Notes: generated from the sequence alone by a model not told the origin. DNA of 64,000 bases from Spiroplasma sabaudiense Ar-1343 (GCF_000565215.1 NZ_CP006934.1:248001-312000), one strand, 5' to 3'. Shown: positions 32,739-42,609, numbered from the stretch's first letter. Made by a program: numbers and translations.

Positions 32739-33302
32739 CTAAGCTTGACCTAACCCTTTGGCTTTTCATTCAGCTATTATTTCATTTTTTCCATTTGGAG
32801 TTGCTAATTGTTTTTCATACTTTTTGAAACGTTCTTTACATTCTTTGATTTCGTTTAGAGCATGATTTAAATCACCCCAACCATCGATTCTAACTGATTT
32901 TTTTTGCAAAGCTTTATACTGTAAAAAAAAGTTTTCAATTTCATCTCGTAAATGTTGAGGGACATCTTCCAAATTCTTATAAGTATCAAATCTTGGATCA
33001 TCATGAAAAACTCCAAATAACTTAGTATCAATTTCTCCGTTATCAATCATTTTAATACTTCCTAAAATTCTAATATTAACAGCTACTCCTGGTAGTGTTG
33101 GATAAGTAACTAAACTTATAACATCTAATGGATCCCCATCTCAGTCTAATGTATTTTGGATAAATCCATATTCACCAGGATAAAAATTTGCTCCATATAA
33201 AACACGGTCTAAGGCAATTTTTCCTGTGTTGACATCATACTCATATTTATTGCTGCTTCCTTTTGGAATTTCAACAATCATTTCAATAACATTATTGCTC
33301 AT
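32739..33302 (-). CDS. ppa: inorganic pyrophosphatase
   Basis: A 187-residue family I (soluble) pyrophosphatase that removes PPi from biosynthesis. The N-terminal MIVEIPKGSSNKYEYD, the substrate motif RVLYGANFYPGEYGFIQNT and the metal-binding D-W-D-G-D-P-L-D-V all match the family. Later come FGVFHDDPRF and the helix with KKSVRIDGWGDLNHA. The Trp in the D-W-D motif is UGA. AAAGGGAG precedes the ATG on the minus strand. It diverges from the ECF-like genes at 33392. Confidence 0.95.
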
Positions 33303-33391
33303 TTATTTTCTCCCTTTAACTAAATAAATTGTATTACAAAAAAACCTTAAAATGAGATAAAATTTAATATAATTAAAAATAGGAGATTGCT

Positions 33392-34057
33392 ATGAATTTA
33401 GATAAAAATAACGAAAATATTGTTTTTAAAATTCGCTACCAAAAAACAAAGTGAAAGGAATATTTTGAACTAACAACGCTAAGAATAACTTTTTTATCCC
33501 TAATTTTGGCTTTAAATATAACATTGGCTATTTTTAGCAGATTCATTATGGGTATGATTAAGATTCCCCCGGTTGACTTTATGGTTTTAGAATTAACCTT
33601 AGTCACATATCTAGTGGTTCTTTATTTTTTAAATTTATTTTATACGGTAATATTCGTTTTTATTGGAACTTGAGTTCGGTTAATAATTGGTGATGAACCG
33701 GTGGGTTTATTGGCAATGAATATAATCGACTTGGCTACTGTACTTTCATTTTGAATACTTAGTTTTTTACTTTATAAATTTTTAATAAATACTAATTTAA
33801 ATAGAAAGCAATATCTAAGCCGTATGTATATCATTCAAGGATTTAGTGGTTTAATTACAGCATTTATTACGGCTGCCATGGGTATTTTCATAAATTGAGC
33901 TTTTTTACTAACTTTATATGGAGTCCCAATTGAAAGTCAAAATATTTTGTTATTTCCAATTGGTATTTTTAATTTTGTTAAAATTGGTGTCAACATTATA
34001 ATTTATTTGTCGTGTTTTTACGCAATTGACTTGCTTTTTAATAGGTATAAGATATAA
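33392..34057 (+). CDS. ECF-transporter S-component-like membrane protein
   Basis: A 221-residue protein with about six membrane helices, which fits the size and helix count of ECF substrate-binding (S) subunits. The first helix reads TFLSLILALNITLAIFSRF, and later helices have the short connecting loops common in S components. TWVRLIIGDEPVGLLAMNIIDLA resembles the loop region where ligand binds. I cannot name the vitamin. AGGAG precedes the ATG. A second, His-rich relative follows 47 bases downstream with its own ribosome-binding site. Confidence 0.7.
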
Positions 34058-34104
34058 TTAATTTAGAAGGTTATTTATATTTAATATAATTAAGGAGGAA
34101 ATAG

Positions 34105-35058
34105 ATGTCAAGTCTAAACAATGATAAAAAACGTTCTAAAATTTCAATAGATAATTCTGTTGAAAATAACATTGACCACGATGTACCATTTTCCCCAGGA
34201 AAAACTGGGCACTCTAAAAAAGATCACTATCACGAGGAACACCACTTCACAGCTTCTGGTTCTCATGATGATGTTAGTTTAAGTGACTTTTCAATTAAAA
34301 ATCACTTCACTTTTAACAAGCGTAACTTAACTTTTAAGATTGCTCTAACATCAATTTTTTTAGGACTAGCAATTATATCAACATTAATTGATGCTTTGTC
34401 TGAAACTTTATTATCAATTCCGATTTATGGAGTTAAAATGAACATTAGAATTTTGGATTTATTAGTTACAATTGTATCGATACCGACACTGGGGCTAATA
34501 TTCTCAGAGTTAATTGCTTTTTTAATTCCTTGGATTCATTTTGGAATACACTCTGACCATAGTCCGATTCAAATTGCATTTGATATGATAGCATACATGT
34601 CAGCTGTCTTTATATTTTGAGCAATTTTTTATGTGTTATTTAAAAATTCAATTTTTCACAAACACCCAAATAAAAAAGTCGATAATATAAAACGTTGAAT
34701 TCCAGGTGTTGTTATTATTCCTTTGGTTGCTGCAATCGCCACAGGACTATTTATTTTAGCGCTTTATGTTGCTAGTTTATCTGGAACTAACTCGGGACAT
34801 ACTCATAGTCATGACCATAGTGGAACCCCCACTGTTGATATAAATGATTTAGTTTCTCCACGACACGCAAACCATGCAGAAGAGGGTGGACATCACCATG
34901 ACCACGAGAATGAGGCAAGCTGATCAAATATCCAAAATATATTCTGACCATTTGTTGGTGGGGTTTTTGGAATCCAATTAGCTAGATTTATGTTATTCTA
35001 CGTAGTTTTTGCAATTGTTGAAGAAAGAATGAAACCAATTAATCATCGTTATCGTTAG
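34105..35058 (+). CDS. His-rich ECF-S-like membrane protein, possible metal uptake
   Basis: A 317-residue membrane protein. The N-terminal 70 residues are hydrophilic and carry about eight His (KTGHSKKDHYHEEHHF). About five or six membrane helices follow, with a core similar in style to the preceding gene (KIALTSIFLGLAIIST near 83). A soluble loop near residues 230-272 holds about ten His (GHTHSHDHSG and GGHHHDHEN) and Asp/Glu. Such stretches bind Zn, Ni or Co in known metal carriers. The protein ends VVFAIVEERMKPINHRYR. AAGGAGG lies 7 bases before the ATG. Metal binding is inference from composition. No metal-resistance regulator is nearby. Confidence 0.75.
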
Positions 35059-35108
35059 TCATAAAGTTATTAAGGAAATTTTTATAAATTTTAAATAAAG
35101 AAAATATA

Positions 35109-35140
35109 AAATTGAGAGGTTACCCTCTCAATTTCTTTTT
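35109..35140 (+). terminator. terminator of the ECF-like pair
   Basis: AAATTGAGAGG (35109-35119) pairs with CCTCTCAATTT (35124-35134) over a 4-base loop, followed by CTTTTTT. Confidence 0.85.
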
Positions 35141-35228
35141 TGTCAAATTTTATTTGTCATAATTTGCAATAAAAAAATAACTGCAAATAAAAATACTACC
35201 TTCGATTAGAAATAGCATTTATTATTGA

Positions 35229-35417
35229 TTAATCTTCATCAATATTGACGGCTCCAGTTGGGCAGACCATTTGCGATTCAACTAACTGTAGTTTGTTTGG
35301 CTTAGCATCTGCTAAACCATTTTCATCCATAAAAAGCGTTTCTGTTTCATCCATTTCAACGCAAGCTTGGCAACCAATGCAAAGTGATTGGTCAATTCAT
35401 GTTCTTTTTTTATCCAT
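35229..35417 (-). CDS. [4Fe-4S] ferredoxin, single cluster
   Basis: A 62-residue acidic protein with C13-x2-C16-x2-C19 (SLCIGCQACVEMDE) and a fourth Cys in MVCPTGAV (C52). This is the layout of Bacillus-type 4Fe ferredoxins. The length is slightly shorter than the 77-82 of Bacillus. A UGA encodes Trp7, which is why it is easily missed. AGGTGAAATT precedes the ATG on the minus strand. It is a low-potential electron carrier. Likely clients are IspG (13557-14627) and other Fe-S enzymes. It lies alone, downstream of and convergent with the His-rich gene. Confidence 0.93.
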
Positions 35418-35500
35418 AATTTCACCTAAAATAATATTACTATTATTTCGCAAATAATGTCAAAATAATTTATAATATTTAAGATACGGTAGGTGCTATA

Positions 35501-36193
35501 ATGAATCAACAATTGTCACGAATGGAGCGAAATCGCGAGTTACACCAAAAAGTAAATCGCGACATAATCATTGAAAAGGAAAGTCAATTAGAACGTTCTA
35601 ATATTTCAGCAATTTTTAAAACTCTTGACGGAATTGATAAAAATTATTTTAGAGCAAAAGTAAAAGAATTTGATGAAAAAAACACAATTGAAAAACCTTA
35701 TTTAGACAAAGACAAGTCTAAGTTATTGGTAAAAGAAGAATTAAAATACGATTTACGTCGATTTATAAATGAGTTATCTTATGGAGAACAAGTAGCCAAA
35801 AAGGCAAAAGAAAAGAAAAATCCAATTCTTGAGAGAATCGATGATTCAAATTCAGTAAATTTAACAAGTCAAAAATTTATTGATTATTACCATAAAATAG
35901 CAAGAAATGAACAAACTTTTCAAGATCAAGTAATAGATTTAAGAAAAAGAACTGATGGGAACCAAAATTTTACATCAGATATCAATTTTGCAACAGTAAC
36001 GAAAGTTCGTAATGCAGATAATCGAACAACCTCTGAAATGTTAAAAGAGGTTTCTGACAAGAATGAACGAAGTTATAATCTAATAATGAAGGAAACAAAA
36101 ATGTTTAAATATCGCTTTAAATGAATGATTTATTTCCTGCCGATTTTAATAATTTTGATGCTTTTAGCAATTATCATACCGATTTTTATATAA
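35501..36193 (+). CDS. tail-anchored hypothetical protein
   Basis: A 230-residue, highly charged helical protein with one C-terminal membrane helix (about 207-229: WMIYFLPILIILMLLAIIIPIF) and almost nothing beyond it, so it should be anchored with the bulk in the cytoplasm. The soluble part is Lys/Glu/Asn-rich with coiled-coil potential in the first 40 residues (MNQQLSRMERNRELHQK). I recognise no family. Its start has GTAGGTGC upstream. TATAAT at 35471-35476 may be the promoter. cmk begins 15 bases after it, so it is probably first in the cmk-der-gpsA-hup operon. Confidence 0.78.
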
Positions 36194-36208
36194 AGGGGAT
36201 TAATAATT

Positions 36209-36871
36209 ATGAAAAAAATCAATATCGCAGTTGATGGACCTGCTGGAAGTGGTAAATCAGCTACTATGAAAATTGTTGCTAAAAAGCTAGGATATGTATT
36301 TCTAGATACAGGTTTGATGTACCGCGCATTTACGTGACTTTGCAATTATAAAAAAATTGATTTTGATCAAGAAGAAATGATTAATAAAGCTTTAAATGAT
36401 TTTGATTTTATGATTCTAAATGATAAAATTGTAGTGAACGGACATGACGTAACAAATTTTTTAACAAGTAGTGAGATTATTTTAAACATTAATAAGGTGA
36501 CAACAAAAAAAGTCGTTCGCGACTGAATGGTTGAAAAACAACGAAATATGGTTCAAGGTCGTGGCTTTGTTGTTGTTGGAAGAGACATTGCCTCTATTGT
36601 GCTTCCTGACGCTGAACTAAAAATTTACTTAGATAGTTCAGTTGATGCTAGAGCATTAAGACGCTTCAAACAAAATCAAGAGCAAAATGTCTTTCCAAAT
36701 AGCTTTGAAGAAATTAAAATTGCAATTGAAAAACGAGACTATTCAGATATGAAAAGAAGTGAAGGTCCTTTAATTATAACCTCTGATGCAATTTTAATTG
36801 ATAATAGCAATTTAAGTATTGATGAAGTTGTAAAAATGATTATGAATCTTGTAGAGAATATTATTTTTTAG
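36209..36871 (+). CDS. cmk: cytidylate kinase
   Basis: A 220-residue P-loop kinase converting CMP and dCMP to the diphosphates. [13 protein letters not shown] at residues 8-20 is the Walker A loop. [13 protein letters not shown] near 37 and [19 protein letters not shown] near 110 bind CMP and follow the family. [13 protein letters not shown] near 173 is the LID region. AAGGGGAT lies 9 bases before the ATG. der follows after 15 bases. The cmk-der-gpsA-hup order is well conserved in Bacillota. Confidence 0.96.
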
Positions 36872-36886
36872 AAAGAGTTGGTTATA

Positions 36887-38200
36887 ATGAAAAAAAAAGG
36901 TTTGGTTGCCATTGTTGGAAGACCTAATGTGGGAAAATCTACTCTTTTTAATAGAATAATTCGCGAAAAAAAAGCCATTGTTGAAGATGTTCCTGGAGTT
37001 ACTAGAGATAGAATGTATGGCACCGCTGAATGGCTAACATTGCCTTTTATTGTAATTGATACTGGAGGGATTACTCTTCAAGATGCCCCTTTTGCTAAAG
37101 AAATTAAAATGCAAGCAGAAATAGCGATTGAGGAAGCCGATGTAATAGTTTTCGTTATTAATTATAGAGATGGAATTTCAATTGATGATGAAGTTGTTGC
37201 AAAAATTCTTTATAAATCTAAAAAACCTGTTCTACTTGTTGTAAATAAATATGACAAAAAGTCAACAGATGAAGAGGCGTTTCAATTTATGACTTTAGGT
37301 TTTGGGGAGCCAACTTTGGTTTCAGCTACCCACGGTATTGGAATTGGTGATTTATTAGATCGCATAATCGCTGCAATGCCAAAGCAAGTTGAGAATATTT
37401 CTGATGACACCACAAATATTGCAATTATAGGTAAACCAAATGTTGGTAAGTCGTCCCTTGTTAATGCAATAACCGGTGAAGAGCGAATGATTGTCAGCGA
37501 AATATCAGGAACTACCACAGACGCTGTTGACAGTAAAATCATAGTTAATGGTCAAAAATATGTGGTTATTGATACTGCGGGAATTCGTAAACGAGGAAAA
37601 ATTTATGAAAACCTTGAAAAATATAGCTTTCTAAGAGCTTTAACAAGCATTAATAAAGCAGATATTGTTCTGTTGATAATTGATGCCTCAATTCCAATTT
37701 CAGATCAAGATACAAATATTGGGGGCCTAGCATTTGAAGAAAATAAACCAATCATTTTAGTGGGAAACAAATGAGATATTATTCCAGATAAAAATACGAA
37801 TTCAATGATCAAAAAAGAGGAAGAGTTTAAAGCTTACTTCAAATATTTACAATATGCACATATGGTTTTTATTTCCGCAAAAGAAGGTAAGAGAATTAAT
37901 AAAATTTTTGAAGCCATTGAACACGTGAGTTTAAACTTAAAGAAGAGAATTAAAACAAGTGTTTTAAACGAAGTTTTAAATAAAGCTCAATTATTAAATC
38001 CAGCCCCAAACCATAATGGGGGGCGTTTAAAAATTTATTATGGATCACAAGTCGAAGCTTATTTACCAACATTTGTAATGTTTGTTAATAATCCAAGCTA
38101 TGTCCATTTCTCGTATAAAAGATTCTTAGAAAATCAGATTCGTCAACAGTTTGATTTTAATGGTGTTCCAATGAATTTAATTTTCAGAGAAAGAAAGTAG
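36887..38200 (+). CDS. der: ribosome-associated GTPase Der (EngA)
   Basis: A 437-residue double-GTPase needed for 50S assembly. The first G domain has GRPNVGKST near residue 11 and DTGGI near 57. The second has GKPNVGKSS near 183 and DTAGIRKRGK near 228. The KH-like C-terminal domain ends with PNHNGGRLKIYYGSQ and NPSYVHFSYKRFLENQIR. I start at the ATG with GAAAGAG upstream. An in-frame TTG 9 bases earlier adds three residues that relatives lack. One UGA encodes the Trp of GNKWDII, the second NKxD motif. Confidence 0.97.
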
Positions 38201-38207
38201 GTATTTT

Positions 38208-39206
38208 ATGAAAAATGTTACAATAATCGGAACCGGAGCCTATGGGACGGTTTTAGCAAATGTATTAGCTGATAATTCTCACAAAGTTGTAATGTATGGC
38301 ATTGATGAAAATCAAGTTATGGAAATAAATGATAATCATAAAAATCCGGTATTTTTTCAAGATGCTTTATTAAACAAAAATATTAAAGCAACAACTGACC
38401 TACCAGCGGCCTTAGAAAAAACAGAAATTTTAGTTTTGGGAGTCCCGACTTTAGCAATCGATAAAGTAGTAACAGAAATTATCAAGTATGCCAAGAATAA
38501 AATGATAATTATAAATGTTGCTAAAGGTCTTGACGAGGAAAATTTAGACGTTTTGAGTAAAAAAGTTATTAAAATGTTTGCAAATACCAATATTATGGAA
38601 AGCTATGGAGCTCTATTTGGACCATCTGTTGCAATTGAAGTAATTCAGCGCAAACCAACTTGTATTATGAGTTGCAGCGAAGACATTAAAGTTGCTAAAA
38701 AAATTGCAGAAATTTTTAATAATGAGTATTTTCGAGTTCTTCCAACAGATGACTTAATTGGTTGTGAAATAGCGGCCGCACTAAAAAACACAGTTGCAAT
38801 CGCAAGCGGAATTATGTTCGGGTTTGAAAGTTCAGATAATTCTAAGGCCAGTTTGATAACAATTGGTCACAATGAAATAAAACGTCTAAGTTTAGCCTGT
38901 GGCGCAAAACCAGAAACCTCTTCTAATTTTGCAGCTTTAGGAGATTTAATTTTGACAGCAACTAGTCGTAAGTCAAGAAACTTCGGATTAGGCATGGAAA
39001 TAGCAGCTGCAAATGATGCAGCAACTGTTTTGAACAACTATAAAACAACAGTTGAAGGTGTTACTGCTTGCAAAATAGCATATAAGATGGCAAAAAAAAT
39101 GAAAATTAATTTACCACTATTTGAATTAGTTTATGAAATACTTTATAATAATAGTATGCCAAGTGCTACCATAAATAATGTTTTTAAAGACATTATTTTG
39201 GTATAG
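38208..39206 (+). CDS. gpsA: glycerol-3-phosphate dehydrogenase [NAD(P)+]
   Basis: A 332-residue cytosolic enzyme making sn-glycerol 3-phosphate from dihydroxyacetone phosphate for phospholipid synthesis. The Rossmann loop is GTGAYGTVLANVLA near residues 7-20. LVLGVPTLAI, INVAKGLDEE, and GPSVAIEV follow. The catalytic lysine segment CEIAAALKNTVAIASGIMFG lies near 185 and ALGDLILTATS near 243. Length and order are normal. AAGTAGG precedes the ATG, 7 bases after der. Confidence 0.96.
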   Translation: MKNVTIIGTGAYGTVLANVLADNSHKVVMYGIDENQVMEINDNHKNPVFFQDALLNKNIKATTDLPAALEKTEILVLGVPTLAIDKVVTEIIKYAKNKMIIINVAKGLDEENLDVLSKKVIKMFANTNIMESYGALFGPSVAIEVIQRKPTCIMSCSEDIKVAKKIAEIFNNEYFRVLPTDDLIGCEIAAALKNTVAIASGIMFGFESSDNSKASLITIGHNEIKRLSLACGAKPETSSNFAALGDLILTATSRKSRNFGLGMEIAAANDAATVLNNYKTTVEGVTACKIAYKMAKKMKINLPLFELVYEILYNNSMPSATINNVFKDIILV

Positions 39207-39223
39207 AAAGTTTAGGTATTAAA

Positions 39224-39502
39224 ATGACAAAAAAAGAATTATCGGAAAAATTAGCAAGTAATTTTGATGTTCAAAAATCAGAAGCGGATAAAATGTTGGG
39301 ATTCATTTTTGATGAAGTTACCAACGCATTAACAAGCGGAGATGAAGTTTCAATTGCTGGGTTTGGTAAATTTTCAGTTGCAGATAGAGCAGCTAGAGAA
39401 GGGGTAAACCCATCAACTGGTGCAAAAATTCAAATAGCTGCAACAAAGGTTGCAAAGTTTAAAGTTGCAAAACAACTAAAAGATGCTGTAGCTCAAAGCT
39501 AA
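39224..39502 (+). CDS. hup: DNA-binding protein HU
   Basis: A 92-residue histone-like protein, standard length, which bends and compacts DNA as a dimer. It shows TKKELSEKLASNF at the N-terminus, SIAGFGKFSV at the body, and the beta-arm segment REGVNPSTGAKIQIAA with the Pro that wedges between bases. The C-terminal helix VAKFKVAKQLKDAV closes the dimer. It is the last gene of the cmk-der-gpsA operon, 17 bases after gpsA. Confidence 0.97.
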   Translation: MTKKELSEKLASNFDVQKSEADKMLGFIFDEVTNALTSGDEVSIAGFGKFSVADRAAREGVNPSTGAKIQIAATKVAKFKVAKQLKDAVAQS

Positions 39503-39522
39503 TAAAAAAATAAATTAAATAA

Positions 39523-39553
39523 ATTAAAATGTTGCTGTAAGCAACATTTTAAT
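39523..39553 (+). terminator. hairpin after hup
   Basis: ATTAAAATGTTGCT (39523-39536) pairs with AGCAACATTTTAAT (39540-39553) across GTA. There is no long U-tract after it, so termination may be partial, or the stem may stabilise hup mRNA. Confidence 0.6.
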
Positions 39554-39571
39554 GTTTGAGGGGATTTTAAT

Positions 39572-40129
39572 ATGTTAATAAATTTAATTAAAACAGGCAT
39601 TATTCATAAAAGAAGTTTACTTTTAATTTACTATAAAATAATTGGTTTAAATGAAAATCAAGTTCTAATTATTTTGTTAATAATGCAGTTATCCAATGAT
39701 GATAGAAAATTCATTACCGCAAGGGAACTTAGTGAATATATGACCTTGACAACCGAAAAAATTGATGAAGAAATTTTGAAATTAGTTAAATTAAAACTTA
39801 TTAAAATTGAAAATAATAAAGGAAAATCTGTCATTAACTTATTTCCGCTTTTTAATCAGTTGGCGATTATTTGTGAGAATTCAATTTCAGACTCTGAGGA
39901 TGAAATTGATGTGGTGCAAATAATCAAAGATCGTTTTCAAATACCAATGACAAACGAACAAAGTGATAGCTTGAAAAAAAACTTGGAAAAAAATATTTCA
40001 ATTCCAAGCTTAATTGATTTAATTGCTGTAAATAATGTTCATGATTTCGAAAGTCTAGAAAAAATAATTAAAACAAATTTAAAGTCTAAACCAAAGGCCT
40101 TGACTAAATACAATTGATTAATCGACTAA
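39572..40129 (+). CDS. DnaD-like protein, N-terminal winged helix
   Basis: A 185-residue protein. GLNENQVLIILLIMQLSNDDRKFITARELSEYMTLTTEKIDEEILKLVKLKLIKIE (about 25-80) resembles the winged-helix oligomerisation domain of DnaD, the helicase-loading factor of Bacillota. The C-terminal DnaD domain, if present, is much reduced. AGGGG lies 9 bases before the ATG. The convergent recU gene overlaps its last 26 bases. In B. subtilis dnaD and recU also lie near each other. The assignment to DnaD is by pattern, not certain. Confidence 0.75.
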
Positions 40130-40607
40130 CCCCTGATAGATAATCAAGCAAAAGACCATTTTTCATAAATATTTCAATTGCGTTTTCTTTGAATCAAAGA
40201 TACGGAATTTTTTTATTTTCTTTTGCTTGTCAGACCAATTTTAAAATGTTAACACAAAAATATTGATCAAAATTGTGAAAGTAAATAATTACAAAACCCA
40301 ATCCAAAGTTCTGAGTAACACTTACAAGTTTCTCTTCTTGGTGTTTTTTTAGATTTATAAACGAAAAATGGTCCTTATAGGTTTCTTTTGCTTCAAATTC
40401 CAAGTAGGTTCCTTGAAATAATCCAATATAATCACAATTAAAATTTTGTGAAAAATTTGCCTTAGTAATCTGTTTATCTTCAATTTTAACAAGATTAATA
40501 TTAACATTAATTTTAGAAACCAGAGCAATATTGTTGTTAAGATAGTATTTATTTGCATGATTAATAACAGTTTCAAGGAACATTCCTTTATTTAAGTTTC
40601 ATTTCAT
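40104..40607 (-). CDS. recU: Holliday-junction resolvase RecU
   Basis: A 167-residue nuclease of the type II restriction fold that cuts four-way junctions in Gram-positive bacteria. GMFLETVINHANKYYLNNNIALVSK gives the conserved Glu of the opening helix. CDYIGLFQGTYLEFEAKET near 70-88 carries the D...E-x-K catalytic core. HFSFINLKKHQEEKL and FVIIYFHNFDQYF follow. AGGAGATAAA precedes the ATG. It was once named prfA, penicillin-binding-protein-related factor. It partners with RecA, encoded nearby. Confidence 0.92.
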
Positions 40608-40690
40608 TTTATCTCCTCAAAATTTATTCGTATTATTTTTTTAAATTTAGCCAAGAATTTGATAAAATTAATTTATAAAAGAGGTGTACA

Positions 40691-41020
40691 GTGAATTACG
40701 TTAAATATAAAAAAGAAGACATTGCAAAAAAAGATTTTACTGTAGAATTTAAAGGTTATAAAGTTGAGGAAGTTGATCTTTTTTTAGATGAAATAACAAG
40801 AGATTATGAAATTTTAGAATTTGAAAAACAAAAAATGCGCGATAAAGTCATTTCTCTTGAACACGAGAATCAAAATTTACTTGATGAAAATGAAAAAATT
40901 ATTGCCAGTTTACAATTATCACAGCAACAATTAGAAAAACTTGCTCGAAGCGGAGTTAATAGTAGTTCAATTTTAAAAAGAATTGCAAATTTAGAAAAGC
41001 AAAATTTAGGTCAAAAATAG
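40691..41020 (+). CDS. gpsB: cell-division regulator GpsB (DivIVA family)
   Basis: A 109-residue coiled-coil protein. The N-terminal domain reads KKEDIAKKDFTVEFKGYKVEEVDLFLDEITRDYE, the lipid- and partner-binding fold of DivIVA/GpsB, and a coiled coil fills about 38-90. It starts at GTG with AAAGAGG 8 bases upstream. In walled relatives GpsB steers penicillin-binding proteins between septum and side wall. A wall-less cell has none, so the role here must differ. As in many Bacillota it lies directly before rnpB, whose promoter overlaps its 3' end. Confidence 0.9.
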   Translation: MNYVKYKKEDIAKKDFTVEFKGYKVEEVDLFLDEITRDYEILEFEKQKMRDKVISLEHENQNLLDENEKIIASLQLSQQQLEKLARSGVNSSSILKRIANLEKQNLGQK

Positions 41021-41021
41021 T

Positions 41022-41027
41022 GTAAAA
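41022..41027 (+). promoter_or_regulatory. -10 element of rnpB
   Basis: TAAAAT lies 2 bases past the gpsB stop and 8 bases before the inferred 5' end of rnpB. No convincing -35 is seen. Confidence 0.45.
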
Positions 41028-41033
41028 TAATTG

Positions 41034-41394
41034 TTGAGGTTGTATTTGAATCAATCGCTGCAATTGAAAAATTATTGTAGAGGAAACTCCACGCTTGCAC
41101 TTTCTGCGATGAAAGTAGTGATTGTGCTAGGGAAAAAAATAACCCTGGACACCTTTTGGGTGATGACTAGTATTTTTCCTAAAAGTTTACTTATGGAAAA
41201 ACTAATAAAGTGCCACAGAGACGAGTATTGGGAAACCAGGAAATGGAACGGGTAAACTCCACAAGCAAGAAACTCAAATTTAGGTAGAGGAATTAAACAA
41301 AGGGAATTGAACCAATGTTTGAACCGTAATGGTAGATAGATGATTGATACCTAGAAATAGGAACAAAACGTGGGTTATGATAATAAAACCTCAT
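41034..41394 (+). ncRNA. rnpB: RNase P RNA, type B
   Basis: The catalytic RNA that trims tRNA 5' leaders. Ends are set by the P1 pairing TGAGGTT (41035-41041) with AACCTCA (41387-41393). Conserved blocks match the Bacillus type B RNA in order: GTAGAGGAAACTCC near 41077, GTGCCACAGAGACGA near 41210, GGAACGGGTAAACTCC near 41246, GGTAGAGGAA near 41283, and AACAAAACGTGGGTTA near 41362. Length of about 361 is close to the family norm. Reading frames across it are chance. Confidence 0.95.
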
Positions 41395-41509
41395 TTTATT
41401 ATATAAGTTTTTGATGATATCGAATATTTATATAATAATCAAAATCTTGAATTCCAAGAAATATTTTAAATATTTAAATTAGATTGTTTTTGTATTGCAA
41501 AATTTAAAT

Positions 41510-41523
41510 TTATCGCACGATAA
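41510..41523. promoter_or_regulatory. palindrome upstream of recA
   Basis: TTATCG-CA-CGATAA is a perfect inverted repeat about 70 bases after a TATAAT (41431-41436) and shortly before a GGAGG. It could be an operator or just AT-rich chance. It does not match the Bacillus LexA box. Confidence 0.3.
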
Positions 41524-41581
41524 TTTATTTGGAGGCGATAATTTGTATAGTAAATTAAAAGAATCAAAAAGTGAGGTTTTT

Positions 41582-42607
41582 ATGAGTTTATCAAAAGAAA
41601 AAGATAAAAACGAAAACCTGACACAAGAAGAAATTTTATCAAATGTTATAAATGAGATTGAAAAAAGTTTTGGTCGGGGCTCAATAATGAAATTGGGGGA
41701 TTTAAATAATCAAAACATCAAGACTATTTCAAGTGGATCATTTCTAGTAGATGATGCAATTGGTATTGGAGGCTATCCTAAAGGAAGAATTATAGAAATA
41801 TATGGTCCTGAGTCAAGTGGAAAAACCACTTTAGGTCTTCATGCAATTGCGGAGTCGCAAAAGGCTGGCGGCAAGGCTGCATTTATTGATGCAGAACACG
41901 CTTTAGATCCGTTGTATGCTAAAAAAATTGGGGTTGACATTGATAACTTATTGGTATCGCAGCCAGATTCAGGTGAGCAAGCTTTGGATATATTGGAAAT
42001 GCTAGTAAAATCAAATGTGATAGATATTGTTATTTTAGATTCTGTTGCTGCATTAGTGCCAAAGGCAGAACTTGAGGGAGAAATGTCGGATCATTCAATT
42101 GGTCTTCAAGCTCGTTTAATGTCCAAAGCACTGCGTAAACTAAGCGGAATCATTTCAAAAACAGAGACTGTTGTAATTTTTATTAATCAGTTAAGAGAAA
42201 AAGTTGGTGTTATTTTCGGTAGTCCCGAAATTACGCCAGGGGGAAGAGCGCTAAGATTTTATTCTTCGATTCGTTTGGATGTAAGAAAAGGTGAAACCAT
42301 TTCTGAAAATGGTAATCCAATTGCTAACAAAGTTAAAATCAAAGTAGTTAAAAATAAACTAGCAGCCCCTTTCAAGGTCACTCAGATCACAATTAATTAT
42401 AATAAGGGAATTGATAAAATGTCAGAAATAATAGAATTAGCCTCTCTCTACAATATATTAAATAAATCTGGAGTATGATATTCTTATGGAGATACCAAAA
42501 TTGGTCAAGGACGCGATGCTGTTAAAAATTGACTAACTATCAACCAAGATTTGTATAAAGAGATATGCGAAGAACTAGAAAGAGTTTTAATAACAACAAG
42601 AGGTTAA
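41582..42607 (+). CDS. recA: recombinase RecA
   Basis: A 341-residue strand-exchange ATPase. The Walker A is GPESSGKTT near residue 80. [47 protein letters not shown] (loop L1/Walker B region) and [18 protein letters not shown] follow. The C-terminal domain with [18 protein letters not shown] is complete, unlike the truncated recA of the S. citri group. I chose the ATG after GTGAGG. An in-frame TTG at 41543, 7 bases after a perfect GGAGG, would add 13 residues, so the true start is uncertain. The nitroreductase gene follows at 42610. Confidence 0.95.
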
Positions 42608-42609
42608 TA

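Noticed and set aside
41031-41255. Reading frame inside the RNase P RNA gene
   Set aside because: The sequence matches the conserved blocks and P1 helix of rnpB; the frame is chance.
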